From positions 246,171 to 310,170 of the forward strand of contig JAQUGO010000003.1 in the NCBI GenBank assembly GCA_028684065.1: DNA of 64,000 nt. The letters run 5' to 3'. Position 1 is the first letter of the stretch. The number at the start of each line of letters is the position of its first letter. The position numbers were made by a program, and so were the translations under genes. Below, piece after piece: positions 22,287 to 30,476 of this stretch. Below the pieces are notes generated by a model. It was not told where the DNA came from, made no database searches, and saw only the letters and a program-made list of their open reading frames with translations. Origin of the DNA: Sulfurospirillaceae bacterium. GTDB taxonomy: Bacteria > Campylobacterota > Campylobacteria > Campylobacterales > Sulfurospirillaceae.

Positions 22287-22691
22287 TTATGCTTCAGTAA
22301 TATCTTTAAGTGTCATATTATCCAAAAACACATCAATTTTTGATTGAAGTTTATTTAAAAATGGCCAAACACGGCAAAAATCACCCTTTCCACTAGGGCA
22401 GTTCCCTGATGATGGAGAACATTCGAAAACAACAGTGCGTTTTTTTTCTGCACATTCTATAATTTTTTTTAGACTCAATTCTTCTGGTTTTTTTGCAAGC
22501 ATAAACCCCCCGTGTGCTCCTTTAAAAGAGGTTAGTATTTTTTCTTTGGCGAGTGATTGCAATATTTTTGCAAGGAAACTTTTAGAAATACCGAGTTGAT
22601 TGGATAAAGTATCCACATCTTGAGGTGTATTTTTTTGTGCTATCATAATGAGTGATAGAAGTGCATATTCGCTTGCTTTTGTTAATAACAT
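22287..22691 (-). CDS. Rrf2-family regulator with probable Fe-S cluster
   Basis: 134-residue winged-helix regulator. The DNA-binding domain covers about 1-70 (TKASEYALLSL and GAHGGFML). Three cysteines, C91-x6-C98-x7-C106, lie in the loop that binds an iron-sulfur cluster in IscR, NsrR and RsrR; a further C80 is nearby. It may sense iron-sulfur status, NO or redox state. It is upstream of flhA on the same strand, so it may share a transcript with it. The regulated genes are not known from sequence. Confidence 0.88.
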   Translation of the reverse strand: MLLTKASEYALLSLIMIAQKNTPQDVDTLSNQLGISKSFLAKILQSLAKEKILTSFKGAHGGFMLAKKPEELSLKKIIECAEKKRTVVFECSPSSGNCPSGKGDFCRVWPFLNKLQSKIDVFLDNMTLKDITEA

Positions 22692-22893
22692 AAGTACATC
22701 CTCGATATTTAAATGAGATAAATATTGTACTAAATAAAAGTTTTTTTTTGCTTTAATTCAGAAGCTAATTTATCAATCAATGTTTTGTTGTGTAATAAAG
22801 TGTTAACTTCCGCATTTAATAATTATTTTTGGTTATTTAAGCTAAGATTACAAGCTTCAAAAAAGCAAATTCATTACCAATCAGGAGGTCACA

Positions 22894-23166
22894 ATGGCTT
22901 TAGGTTCGGCGGAAAAACTAGAAATAGTTAGCAAATTTGGTAGAAAAGAGGGAGATACAGGTTCTCCTGAAGTTCAAATAGCACTTCTTTCATTCAGAAT
23001 TAAGGAACTAACTGAACACTTGAAATCAAATAATAAAGATCATTCTTCAAGACTTGGTCTTCTTAAACTTGTTGGACAACGTAAGCGTTTGATGCGTTAT
23101 CTTAAGCAAAAAGATTTTGTTAAATACAGCGAAGTCATTAAAGAACTTTCTATTAGAGATAAATAG
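22894..23166 (+). CDS. rpsO: 30S ribosomal protein S15
   Basis: 90-residue S15, a primary 16S rRNA-binding protein of the small-subunit platform. It has the conserved GDTGSPEVQIALL and HSSRLGLLKLVGQRKRLMRYL. AGGAGG lies seven bases before the ATG, a near-perfect ribosome site. It is monocistronic, with its own hairpin terminator. The upstream 200 bases are shared with the divergent Rrf2 gene, as in C. jejuni. Confidence 0.98.
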   Translation: MALGSAEKLEIVSKFGRKEGDTGSPEVQIALLSFRIKELTEHLKSNNKDHSSRLGLLKLVGQRKRLMRYLKQKDFVKYSEVIKELSIRDK

Positions 23167-23178
23167 TTCGCCTTTACG

Positions 23179-23210
23179 GGTAGTCGGTCTTTTCCGGCTA
23201 CCTCTTCTTT
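23179..23210 (+). terminator. rpsO terminator
   Basis: A nine-base stem (GGTAGTCGG at 23179-23187 with CCGGCTACC at 23194-23202, one G-T pair) encloses the loop TCTTTT and is followed by a pyrimidine-rich tract. It starts 12 bases after the rpsO stop. Confidence 0.72.
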
Positions 23211-23272
23211 CCTCTTTTTTAAACAATCCTTTTATTATTTGGCAAATAAAATACACTATTTTATTTAATGGC

Positions 23273-23318
23273 TTTATACTATATTTTATACGTTTAACCG
23301 TATAAAATATAGTATAAA
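23273..23318. repeat. Perfect inverted repeat, 20-base arms
   Basis: The arm at 23273-23292 is the exact reverse complement of 23299-23318, with a six-base loop TTTAAC. The arms are almost entirely A/T apart from a central CG pair and one C/G. There is no T-run after it, and rpsO already has a terminator, so a protein-binding or cruciform site is as likely as a terminator. The outer ends carry TTTATACTAT and its complement, which recur at 23369 and 23942. Confidence 0.85.
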
Positions 23319-23368
23319 TAGTAATTATTAGATATTATGTGTATAAAATACTTATATAACTAGATAAA

Positions 23369-23378
23369 ATAGTATAAA
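23369..23378. repeat. Operator-like 10-mer ATAGTATAAA
   Basis: A third copy, in the same orientation as the right arm of the palindrome, of the 10-mer ATAGTATAAA. It lies about 90 bases before the XRE regulator start. A fourth copy in the opposite orientation is at 23942-23951. Candidate binding site for the XRE protein; this is inference. Confidence 0.45.
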
Positions 23379-23434
23379 AATAAAGTTTTTTATGTATAAT
23401 ACGATATAAAAATATCATATTTATGTGTAATTAA

Positions 23435-23450
23435 AGCTCAGTTGGGTAGA
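23435..23450 (+). other. tRNA D-arm-like sequence
   Basis: AGCTCAGTTGGGTAGA matches the conserved D-arm of many bacterial tRNAs (AGCTCAGTTGGTAGAGC). The rest of a tRNA (anticodon and T arms, acceptor pairing) is not present on either side. It may be chance or a relic of integration at a tRNA gene. It is directly upstream of the XRE gene start. Confidence 0.35.
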
Positions 23451-23459
23451 ATTTTTCAC

Positions 23460-23708
23460 ATGAAAACAAATGATATATTTAATCTTCTTCATAATGCTGT
23501 TGAATCTAAATTTTTTGGGAAAAAAATATCACAGCGTGAGATGGCAGATAGACTTGACGTATCAATGCGAACTTACCAAGATTGGAAACTGGGTAATTCA
23601 CAACCTCAAGCCGCCACTGCAATTTTTAAAATGCTCGGCGAACTTGATGAGAGTGATGCATTACGAATTATTAAACGAATATCGAATGAATTAAAGGAAC
23701 ACGGATGA
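23460..23708 (+). CDS. Small XRE-family DNA-binding protein
   Basis: 82-residue regulator that is nearly all helix-turn-helix: KKISQREMADRLDVSMRTYQDWKLG fits the XRE/Cro fold, with a short C-terminal helix. The ATG at 23460 is preferred to the upstream TTG at 23442, which lies in the tRNA-like sequence. No good ribosome site is visible. The stop overlaps the start of a 50-residue ORF (ATGA). The gene stands in an AT-rich islet between rpsO and hrcA, housekeeping genes with no evident tie to it, and looks like an accessory or phage-derived insertion. Nearby 10-mer repeats are candidate operators. Confidence 0.75.
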   Translation: MKTNDIFNLLHNAVESKFFGKKISQREMADRLDVSMRTYQDWKLGNSQPQAATAIFKMLGELDESDALRIIKRISNELKEHG

Positions 23709-23857
23709 GCACTTTAAGCAAAAGCGAAAGACAAGGGCTTAATGATATTTTTATGGTACTAGATACTAAAAGTTCTTATTCTACTCGAATCATAGAAAAT
23801 TTAAAAATGTGGATAAATTCAATACTATTATATTGTAAAACAAAAAAGCGTTTTTAA
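23705..23857 (+). CDS. Small coupled ORF, 50 residues, unknown function
   Basis: A 50-residue reading frame beginning MSTLSKSERQGLNDIF and ending with a lysine-rich tail (CKTKKRF). Its ATG overlaps the stop of the XRE gene as ATGA, the usual sign of translational coupling, and GGAACACGG just before the start can serve as ribosome site. Residues about 33-43 (NLKMWINSILLYC) form an amphipathic or weakly hydrophobic helix. No family is recognised. The pair could be a toxin-antitoxin-like or regulator-partner unit, but there is no direct evidence. Confidence 0.5.
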   Translation: MSTLSKSERQGLNDIFMVLDTKSSYSTRIIENLKMWINSILLYCKTKKRF

Positions 23858-23941
23858 TCAACACTCCCAACTCTTTCCCCCTTCTTACTATTATTTTATC
23901 CCTAATATTTAGCAACAATTTAATTGTTTATATGGTGTTAT

Positions 23942-24002
23942 TTTATACTATAAAGCTAAGCCCTTTTTCTACTTGACATTAAGTCACTCAATGTTGTATA
24001 AT
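23942..24002 (+). promoter_or_regulatory. hrcA promoter with overlapping HAIR-like element
   Basis: TTGACA (23973-23978), an 18-base spacer and TATAAT (23997-24002) form a perfect sigma-70 promoter. CTTGACA, seven bases, ACTCAAT (23972-23992) has HAIR 7-7-7 geometry with 5/7 and 6/7 matches to CTTGAGT/ACTCAAG and overlaps the -35. The spacer length and operator position are the same as at cbpA, so HspR should repress both. A copy of TTTATACTAT lies upstream at 23942-23951. Confidence 0.78.
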
Positions 24003-24006
24003 TTTA

Positions 24007-24033
24007 TCAGCAATTAAATATGAAGAGTGCTAA
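24007..24033 (+). promoter_or_regulatory. CIRCE-like HrcA operator
   Basis: GAGTGCTAA at 24025-24033 is an exact right half of CIRCE (TTAGCACTC-N9-GAGTGCTAA). Nine bases earlier TCAGCAATT (24007-24015) matches the left half at six of nine positions. It lies just after the -10 and overlaps the upstream candidate start codon of hrcA, which favours the start at 24035 and fits autoregulation by HrcA. Confidence 0.75.
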
Positions 24034-24034
24034 A

Positions 24035-24838
24035 ATGAAAAAAATATCAAAGCAAGAGTTGATTTTAGAGTCTATTATTCAAGAATATTTAAAATCTCAC
24101 ATGCCTATTGGCTCTTCTGAATTGCAAATGAAATTAACTTTAGAAATGTCGCCCTCAACAATACGAATTTATTTTAAAAAATTATCAGATATTGGCTCAC
24201 TTGTACAGTTACATGTCAGTAGTGGCAGAGTTCCTACGCAACAAGCATTGATGAATTACTGGCGTAAACGTATTGATATAAATAAGCCAGTTTTTATAAA
24301 AAATGTTGAGAAGGTGCAAAAAAGCACTAAAGAACATCATCTTTTTTGCATGATTGAGCGAAATTCAAATGCTTTGTTTAAAGAATTAGTAAACGTGCAA
24401 AATCGTTTTTTAATTTTAGTTTTTGATACCCAAGAAGTGGTTTTGAAATATAATGTCAAAGTTGAGCAGTTTCTCATACGTTTAGTTGGGTGTAGTATGC
24501 GAGCATTAAAAGATATTTCAGCACAAGTTGGTTTGTATGAGTTGCATGAAAAACTAGCAACAATATTTTCTCAATTACCTTTATTAAAAGAGGGTGAGCA
24601 AGAAATGTATGCTATAGCAAAAGAGATGCAAACAGATACATTTATCCATCGTTTTCAAAAGCTTCATTTTTTAGAGTCTTTAGACAATGGACTCTATTTT
24701 GAGGAAGTTGTTCCTGATGGCTGTATGGCAATTAAATGTACAGCTACTTTAGAAGAAGATGGAACAGATGCCGAAATTTTTTGTTTTGGTCGTATAGGGA
24801 GTGACTTTGAAGGTTTTTTTAATAATGTTAAGGAGTAA
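24035..24838 (+). CDS. hrcA: Heat-inducible transcription repressor HrcA
   Basis: About 267 residues. The N-terminal winged helix contains LILESIIQEYLKSHMPIGS and MSPSTIRIYFKKLSDIG. The C-terminal part is the divergent, shorter form seen in Campylobacterota. HrcA represses chaperone operons by binding CIRCE and needs GroEL for activity. The ATG at 24020 is also in frame but lies within the CIRCE-like element; the ATG at 24035 has GAAGAG upstream. It is first in hrcA-grpE-dnaK, with three bases before grpE. Confidence 0.92.
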   Translation: MKKISKQELILESIIQEYLKSHMPIGSSELQMKLTLEMSPSTIRIYFKKLSDIGSLVQLHVSSGRVPTQQALMNYWRKRIDINKPVFIKNVEKVQKSTKEHHLFCMIERNSNALFKELVNVQNRFLILVFDTQEVVLKYNVKVEQFLIRLVGCSMRALKDISAQVGLYELHEKLATIFSQLPLLKEGEQEMYAIAKEMQTDTFIHRFQKLHFLESLDNGLYFEEVVPDGCMAIKCTATLEEDGTDAEIFCFGRIGSDFEGFFNNVKE

Positions 24839-24841
24839 AGC

Positions 24842-25390
24842 GTGAATGAAAAAATAGAAAATGAAGAAGTTCAAATACAAGAAGAGTTGGAACATGTAGA
24901 AGAAGATGTTACAGCAGAAGTTGAAATTGTTGATGAAATGGCTCTTTTACAACTCAAAGTTTCAGAGTTGGAAGATAAATATTTGCGTGCAAATGCTGAT
25001 TTTGACAATATGAAAAAACGTTTAGAAAAAGAAAAAATGCAAGCAATATCATATGCTCATGAAATTTTTGCGCGTGATTTACTGCCTGTCATTGATTCGT
25101 TGGAAATGGCTATTCTTTCTGGTAGTAATATAGATGTGCCAAGCGATGAACTTTTAGGAAAGGTTAAAGAGGGATTAGAGTTAACTATTGAACAGTTCAA
25201 AAAAGTATTTGATAAGCACGGCATTGTGCTTGTTGATAGTGAAGGTGGTTTTGATCCTAATTTTCATGAAGCTGTAATGCAACTTGAGAGTGAAGAGAAA
25301 AAGAGTGGCGAGATTTTGCAAGTTTTCCAAAAAGGCTACAAAATCAAAGAGCGTATTTTAAGACCAGCAATGGTCAGTATCGTTAAATAA
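24842..25390 (+). CDS. grpE: Nucleotide exchange factor GrpE
   Basis: 182 residues, starting with GTG seven bases after AAGGAG. A long acidic N-terminal tail and a helical dimerisation region (about 33-85) are followed by the beta domain with the conserved HEAVMQLES and VFQKGYKIKERILRPAMVSI. GrpE releases ADP from DnaK to restart the chaperone cycle. It lies in the hrcA-grpE-dnaK operon, 21 bases before dnaK. Confidence 0.96.
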   Translation: MNEKIENEEVQIQEELEHVEEDVTAEVEIVDEMALLQLKVSELEDKYLRANADFDNMKKRLEKEKMQAISYAHEIFARDLLPVIDSLEMAILSGSNIDVPSDELLGKVKEGLELTIEQFKKVFDKHGIVLVDSEGGFDPNFHEAVMQLESEEKKSGEILQVFQKGYKIKERILRPAMVSIVK

Positions 25391-25411
25391 ATTAAAGTTA
25401 AAGGATAAAAA

Positions 25412-27301
25412 ATGGGAAAAGTAATCGGTATAGATTTAGGAACCACAAACTCTTGTGTTTGTGTTTTTGAAAGAGGTGAGAGTAAAGTTATACCTAATAA
25501 AGAGGGTAAAAATACAACGCCTTCCGTTGTAGCTTTTACAGATAAAGAAGAGGTTTTAGTGGGTGATACTGCTAAACGCCAAGCGGTCACAAATCCAAAA
25601 AGAACGATTTATTCTATCAAAAGAATTATGGGTCTTATGAGCAATGAAGAAAAAACAGTAGAGGCTAAAAAGCGTCTTCCTTACGCAATTGTTGATAGAA
25701 ATGGTGCATGTGCAATTGAAATTGATGGTAAAGTGTATACACCACAAGAGATTAGTGCAAAAGTATTAATGAAACTTAAAGAAGATGCTGAAGCATACCT
25801 TGGTGAAGAGGTAACAGACGCTGTTATTACTGTTCCTGCATACTTTAATGACAGCCAACGAAAAGCAACCAAAGAAGCAGGAACAATTGCAGGTCTTAAT
25901 GTTCTTCGTATCATTAATGAACCAACAGCGGCAGCACTTTCTTATGGTTTGGATAAAAAAGAAGCTGAAAAAATTGTTGTTTACGACTTAGGTGGTGGAA
26001 CATTTGACGTTACGGTTCTTGAGACAGGTGATAATGTTGTTGAAGTTCTCTCAACGGGTGGTGATGCATTCCTCGGTGGTGATGACTTTGATAACCGCTT
26101 AATTGACTGGTTAGTCAGTGAATTTAAAAATGATAATGGTATTGATTTGAAATCAGATGTTATGGCACTTCAACGTTTAAAAGAAGCGGCAGAAAATGCT
26201 AAAAAAGAGCTCTCTTCTTCAATGGAAACAGAGATTAACTTACCATTTATCACAGCAGATGCAACAGGGCCAAAACACTTGGTTAAAAAACTTACTCGTG
26301 CAAAATTCGAATCTATGATTGAAGATTTAGTGGATTTAACGATTAAAAAAATTAAAGAAGTTGTCAATGACTCTGACTTGAAAAAAGCCGAAATTAAAGA
26401 GATTGTTATGGTAGGTGGTTCAACAAGAGTTCCATTAGTTCAGCAAAAAATTAAAGCATTTTTTGAAAAAGAATTAAATAAATCCGTTAATCCGGATGAA
26501 GTAGTTGCCATTGGTGCAGCCATTCAGGGGGCTGTTATAAAGGGTGATGTTAAAGATATTTTATTACTTGATGTAACACCACTTAGCCTTGGTATTGAAA
26601 CTTTGGGTGGTGTCATGACAAAATTGATTGAGAAAGGAACTACGATTCCTGTTAAAAAATCTCAAGTCTTTTCAACGGCAGAAGATAATCAACCGGCAGT
26701 GACTATTCATGCACTCCAAGGTGAGCGTGAGTTTGCAAGAGATAATAAATCATTAGGTCAATTTAACCTTGAAAGTATTCCACCAGCGCCTCGTGGTGTG
26801 CCACAAATTGAAGTTGCTTTTGATATTGATGCTAATGGTATCTTAACAGTTTCGGCAAAAGATAAAGCAACTGGAAAAGCACAAGAGATTAAAATCTCTG
26901 GAAGTTCAGGGCTTGATGAAGGTGAAATCGAAAAAATGGTTAAAGATGCAGAGCTTCATAAAGAAGAAGATAAAAAGCGTAAAGATGCTGTCGATGCTAG
27001 AAATCAAGCTGATGCACTAGCTCATCAAACAGAAAAATCTTTAGGTGAGATGGGTGAAGCTATTAGTGCTGAAGATAAGGCAAAAATTGAGACTGAGCTT
27101 AAAGCACTTAAAGAAGTACTTGCTAATGAGAGTGCTACAAAAGAGCAAATTGATGCTAAAGTTAAATCACTTAGCGAAGCCAGTCATAAACTAGCCGAAG
27201 CAATGTATAAAAAAGAGCAAGGTGGTGAACAAGCCGCTGGTGCTCAAAGCGGTGCTAAAGCCAAAAAAGATGATGATGTTATTGACGCTGAAGTAGAATA
27301 A
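25412..27301 (+). CDS. dnaK: Chaperone DnaK (Hsp70)
   Basis: 629 residues. The ATPase domain (about 1-380) starts with [11 protein letters not shown] and has [10 protein letters not shown] and [13 protein letters not shown]. The substrate-binding domain includes [14 protein letters not shown], and a helical lid follows. The acidic C-terminus [10 protein letters not shown] is the usual docking tail. AAGGA precedes the start. It is last in the heat-shock operon and followed by a terminator. It also acts with CbpA, encoded at 4.3 kb. Confidence 0.99.
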   Translation: MGKVIGIDLGTTNSCVCVFERGESKVIPNKEGKNTTPSVVAFTDKEEVLVGDTAKRQAVTNPKRTIYSIKRIMGLMSNEEKTVEAKKRLPYAIVDRNGACAIEIDGKVYTPQEISAKVLMKLKEDAEAYLGEEVTDAVITVPAYFNDSQRKATKEAGTIAGLNVLRIINEPTAAALSYGLDKKEAEKIVVYDLGGGTFDVTVLETGDNVVEVLSTGGDAFLGGDDFDNRLIDWLVSEFKNDNGIDLKSDVMALQRLKEAAENAKKELSSSMETEINLPFITADATGPKHLVKKLTRAKFESMIEDLVDLTIKKIKEVVNDSDLKKAEIKEIVMVGGSTRVPLVQQKIKAFFEKELNKSVNPDEVVAIGAAIQGAVIKGDVKDILLLDVTPLSLGIETLGGVMTKLIEKGTTIPVKKSQVFSTAEDNQPAVTIHALQGEREFARDNKSLGQFNLESIPPAPRGVPQIEVAFDIDANGILTVSAKDKATGKAQEIKISGSSGLDEGEIEKMVKDAELHKEEDKKRKDAVDARNQADALAHQTEKSLGEMGEAISAEDKAKIETELKALKEVLANESATKEQIDAKVKSLSEASHKLAEAMYKKEQGGEQAAGAQSGAKAKKDDDVIDAEVE

Positions 27302-27307
27302 TAAAAC

Positions 27308-27346
27308 AAAAGCCTAGGGGACAAGTTTTGTTCGTTAGGCTTTTTT
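27308..27346 (+). terminator. dnaK operon terminator
   Basis: AAAAGCCTA (27308-27316) pairs with TAGGCTTTT (27336-27344), and the second arm runs into six Ts (27341-27346). A standard intrinsic terminator seven bases after the dnaK stop. Confidence 0.85.
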
Positions 27347-27359
27347 GATGAAGAATATT

Positions 27360-27395
27360 TTACATGTAAGGATATTGATCTGTCTTTACATGTAA
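27360..27395. repeat. Pair of TTACATGTAA palindromes
   Basis: Two exact copies at 27360-27369 and 27386-27395 lie in the 100 bases between the dnaK terminator and the ppk2 stop. The same 10-mer occurs at 7087, 31320, 38494, 38526 and 62919. See the separate observation. Confidence 0.8.
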
Positions 27396-27403
27396 ATGTT
27401 TAT

Positions 27404-28333
27404 TTAGCCATTAAGATGTGATAGGTTATCGTTTTGAAGGCTTTGCTCCATAATTTCTATCTCTTCTTTGCCACTTCGTATAATTTGTGTGTCAAGTTTT
27501 AGATGTTTATTTTTGATTTTATTAGGGTACTCAACGTTTTGTAAGATATGTTTGATTGTATTAAGTCGCGCTTTTCTTTTATCGTTGGAAAGGACTATTG
27601 TCCATGGACATCGTGGGTTGTTTGATGATAAAAGCATTGAATATTTTGCAATAGTATATTGGTCCCATAATTCTTGCGATTTTTCATCGACAGGTGAAAG
27701 CTTAAATTGTTTTAAAGGGTCAGTTTTTCTCTCTGAAAAACGTTTTGCTTGCTCTTCTTTACTGACTGAAAAATAAAATTTAAATAATATAATTCCAGAG
27801 TTTGCAATCATGGTTTCAAATTTTGGTATTTCACGTAAAAATTCTTTATGTTCTTGTTGTGTACAAAAGCCCATAACAGGCTCAACACCAGCTCTATTAT
27901 ACCAAGATCTATCAAAGAGTACAATTTCGCCAGCAGAGGGTAGATGTTGAATGTAACGTTGGAAATACCATTGTGTGCGCTCGGTATCTGATGGTTTAGA
28001 AAGAGCCACGACACGGGCACCTCTAGGATTAAGATGCTCTGTTATACGCTTTATCGTACCACCTTTGCCAGCAGCATCGCGACCTTCTACTAAGATAAGT
28101 ACTTTGAGTCCTTGTTCTTTGACATGGTTTTGAAATTTTAAAAGTTCCACTTGTAGTTTTGCTAACTCTTTTTCATATGCTAATTCACTTTTTTTGACCC
28201 AAATTTGAATTTTTTTATCAACATCTGGCTTTTCAATAATGGATTCATCAAGGGTAACAGTGAGTTGTTCGTCTTTTACTTCAAGGTTATTTTTTTTCTT
28301 TTTTTTTACTTTTTTTTCTTTATTCTTCCCCAT
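27404..28333 (-). CDS. ppk2: Polyphosphate kinase 2 family protein
   Basis: 309-residue PPK2 enzyme, which uses polyphosphate to phosphorylate nucleotides (or the reverse). The Walker A motif is EGRDAAGKGG (83-92), the lid region has SKPSDTERTQWYFQRY, and Walker B is VLFDRSWYNRAGVE. The first 18 residues are almost all lysine (KKVKKKKKNN), perhaps for binding polyphosphate. It is divergent from dsbD, the same pair as Cj0603c/Cj0604. Direction of reaction and preferred nucleotide cannot be told. Confidence 0.92.
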   Translation of the reverse strand: MGKNKEKKVKKKKKNNLEVKDEQLTVTLDESIIEKPDVDKKIQIWVKKSELAYEKELAKLQVELLKFQNHVKEQGLKVLILVEGRDAAGKGGTIKRITEHLNPRGARVVALSKPSDTERTQWYFQRYIQHLPSAGEIVLFDRSWYNRAGVEPVMGFCTQQEHKEFLREIPKFETMIANSGIILFKFYFSVSKEEQAKRFSERKTDPLKQFKLSPVDEKSQELWDQYTIAKYSMLLSSNNPRCPWTIVLSNDKRKARLNTIKHILQNVEYPNKIKNKHLKLDTQIIRSGKEEIEIMEQSLQNDNLSHLNG

Positions 28334-28439
28334 AAATCACCTCCATGTAAAGTTTACGACTACTATATATCGCTATAATAGACAAATTATTTAATATTCT
28401 TTGTTAAAATGTGAACAATAGAAGATAGAAGGTTAGAAA

Positions 28440-30185
28440 ATGAAAAAAAGTGTGCAAATAATTCTCCTATATTTATTTCTTGCACTGAATGTTTACGCTT
28501 CGCAAGCTCAAAAAATTTTGACGCCTGAGGAAGCCTTTAATATCAGTATGGTTGAAAAAGAGCAAAATATTGTTATTTCAGTAATATTAGGTGATAAAAT
28601 TTATCTTTATGATGATAAATTGACTCTTGAGCTTATATCCCCTGAACGTGTTAATTTGGATAATCGTGTACAACGACCAACACCAGAGCCATTTCACGAA
28701 TATATAACTCAGAGAAAATCATTTGATTTGATAGTACCTATCACACTTATTAAAGAAATTGCTGGCAAGGGTTCTTATACTCTAAAGTTATCTTTTCAGG
28801 GTTGCTCAGAGCTTGGCCTTTGCTATCAACCAATGGAAAAAACAACAACCTTTTCACTCAATAATACACCAAATAATGCACATTCTTTATCAGAGCAAGA
28901 TACAATTGCCTATTCATTGGCTAATAGCAATTGGATACTTGTGTTAGCAAGTTTTTTTGGGTTTGGATTACTTCTTTCACTTACGCCCTGTGTTTTTCCT
29001 ATGATACCCATTCTTTCATCAATTATTGTTTCGCAATCAAGCGGCATTATGAATGCTAAAAAAGGTTTTTTTCTTTCATTGGTTTATGTGCTTGCTATGT
29101 CTGTAGCCTATACAATTGCTGGAATTTTAGCAGGTTTATTTGGGGCTAATTTACAAGCGTCACTTCAAAATCCTTGGGTTCTTTCAGCTTTTAGTGCTAT
29201 TTTTGTACTCTTGGCTTTCTCTATGTTTGGCTTTTATGAGATACAAATGCCAAGTTTCATTCAAACGAAGTTAAATAAAAAAAGTGATAATGCCCGGGAG
29301 CATGGTATTGTGGGTGTTGCTATTATGGGTTTTATGTCTGCACTTATTGTAGGACCTTGTGTTGCAGCTCCTTTAGCAGGTGCATTAATTTATATAGGGC
29401 AAACAGGTAATGCTTTTTTAGGAGGGAGTGCCTTATTTATAATGAGTTTGGGGATGGGTATTCCTTTATTGATTGTTGGAACAACAGCGGGTAAATATAT
29501 GCCAAGACCTGGTGGCTGGATGGACACTATTAAAAGTATTTTCGGCGTTATGATGTTAGGTGTTGCTATTTGGATGCTTTCACGTATTATTCCAAATTCT
29601 GCAAGTATGTTCTTGTGGATGATACTTATTTTAATTTCGTCAATTTATTGGGGAGCATTAGAACCTTTACATGCTGGGGCTAAAGGGTTTCGTAAAATTA
29701 TTAAAAGTATTGTGGTTTTGTTCTTTTTGTATGCCGTAATTTTATTGGTTGGCTTTGTGAGTGGGGCTACTAATCCTTTGCTTCCATTTGAAAAATTCAC
29801 AACAGCAAAAGTGGAAAACCATGAAGTTGGTAAAAGTGTTTTTGAACGAATTACGTCACGTGAAGCACTTACAATAGCACTCAAAAAAGCGAAAAAACCA
29901 GTAATTCTTGATTTTTACGCTGATTGGTGTGTAAATTGTATTGAACTTGAAAAATTCACTTTTTCTGATTCTCGTGTGAAAGATAAAATGAAAAACTTTA
30001 CACTTTTACAGATTGATGTTACACAAAATAGTATTGAAGATAAAGCATTGCAAAAAGAGTTTGATATTTTTGGTCCACCTGCCATTTTGTTTTTTGAAGA
30101 TTCACTTGAACTTAAAGACGCACGTTTAATTGGCTTTAAAAATGCAGATGATTTTTTAAAGCATTTAGATATGGTATTAAAATAA
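28440..30185 (+). CDS. dsbD: Thiol:disulfide interchange protein DsbD
   Basis: 581-residue inner-membrane protein that carries electrons from cytoplasmic thioredoxin to periplasmic thiol proteins. A signal peptide (1-22) and an immunoglobulin-like alpha domain (FQGCSELGLCYQP, the redox cysteines) come first. The eight-helix beta domain has its cysteines in TPCVFPMIP and VGPCVAAPLAG. The C-terminal thioredoxin domain has the active site DWCVNC. All three cysteine pairs are present, so it should be functional. Targets may include the CPFC protein at 60.2 kb. Confidence 0.95.
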   Translation: MKKSVQIILLYLFLALNVYASQAQKILTPEEAFNISMVEKEQNIVISVILGDKIYLYDDKLTLELISPERVNLDNRVQRPTPEPFHEYITQRKSFDLIVPITLIKEIAGKGSYTLKLSFQGCSELGLCYQPMEKTTTFSLNNTPNNAHSLSEQDTIAYSLANSNWILVLASFFGFGLLLSLTPCVFPMIPILSSIIVSQSSGIMNAKKGFFLSLVYVLAMSVAYTIAGILAGLFGANLQASLQNPWVLSAFSAIFVLLAFSMFGFYEIQMPSFIQTKLNKKSDNAREHGIVGVAIMGFMSALIVGPCVAAPLAGALIYIGQTGNAFLGGSALFIMSLGMGIPLLIVGTTAGKYMPRPGGWMDTIKSIFGVMMLGVAIWMLSRIIPNSASMFLWMILILISSIYWGALEPLHAGAKGFRKIIKSIVVLFFLYAVILLVGFVSGATNPLLPFEKFTTAKVENHEVGKSVFERITSREALTIALKKAKKPVILDFYADWCVNCIELEKFTFSDSRVKDKMKNFTLLQIDVTQNSIEDKALQKEFDIFGPPAILFFEDSLELKDARLIGFKNADDFLKHLDMVLK

Positions 30186-30476
30186 ATGCAAGTCATATTA
30201 ATTGTAGAAGCTAATGGCTTACAAGATCAAGAAATTTTTGAAAATCACCTCAAAAAAGAAGGTTTTTTACCTATTGAAGGGGAGTCTTTTGCCTATGAAG
30301 GAACAGCAACAACACATCTTTTTAGTACACGAGCCTATATTCTTGAAGTTGTGGGGAAAGGACTTCAAAAGGCAGGTTTTAACGGTTGTAAAATTGTTTT
30401 TGAAGTAGGTAAAAATCCTATGGAAGCCTATTTATTTAATGTATCCAAAAACTTATTTGAAGCAGTAGACATTTAG
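30186..30476 (+). CDS. Conserved-type small protein, unknown function
   Basis: 96 residues, soluble, starting directly after the dsbD stop, so translationally coupled to it. Alternating strands and helices (VILIVEANGLQDQEIF, CKIVFEVGKNPMEAYLF) suggest a small alpha/beta fold, but I recognise no family. The stop overlaps the convergent kdsB by four bases. Context suggests only co-expression with dsbD. Confidence 0.72.
   Translation: MQVILIVEANGLQDQEIFENHLKKEGFLPIEGESFAYEGTATTHLFSTRAYILEVVGKGLQKAGFNGCKIVFEVGKNPMEAYLFNVSKNLFEAVDI

Noticed and set aside
23442-23459. TTG start extending the XRE protein by six residues
   Set aside because: It lies within the tRNA-like sequence, has no ribosome site, and the ATG at 23460 already includes the full domain.
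23435-23510. Complete tRNA gene
   Set aside because: Only a D-arm-like core is present; no anticodon arm, T arm or acceptor stem can be paired.
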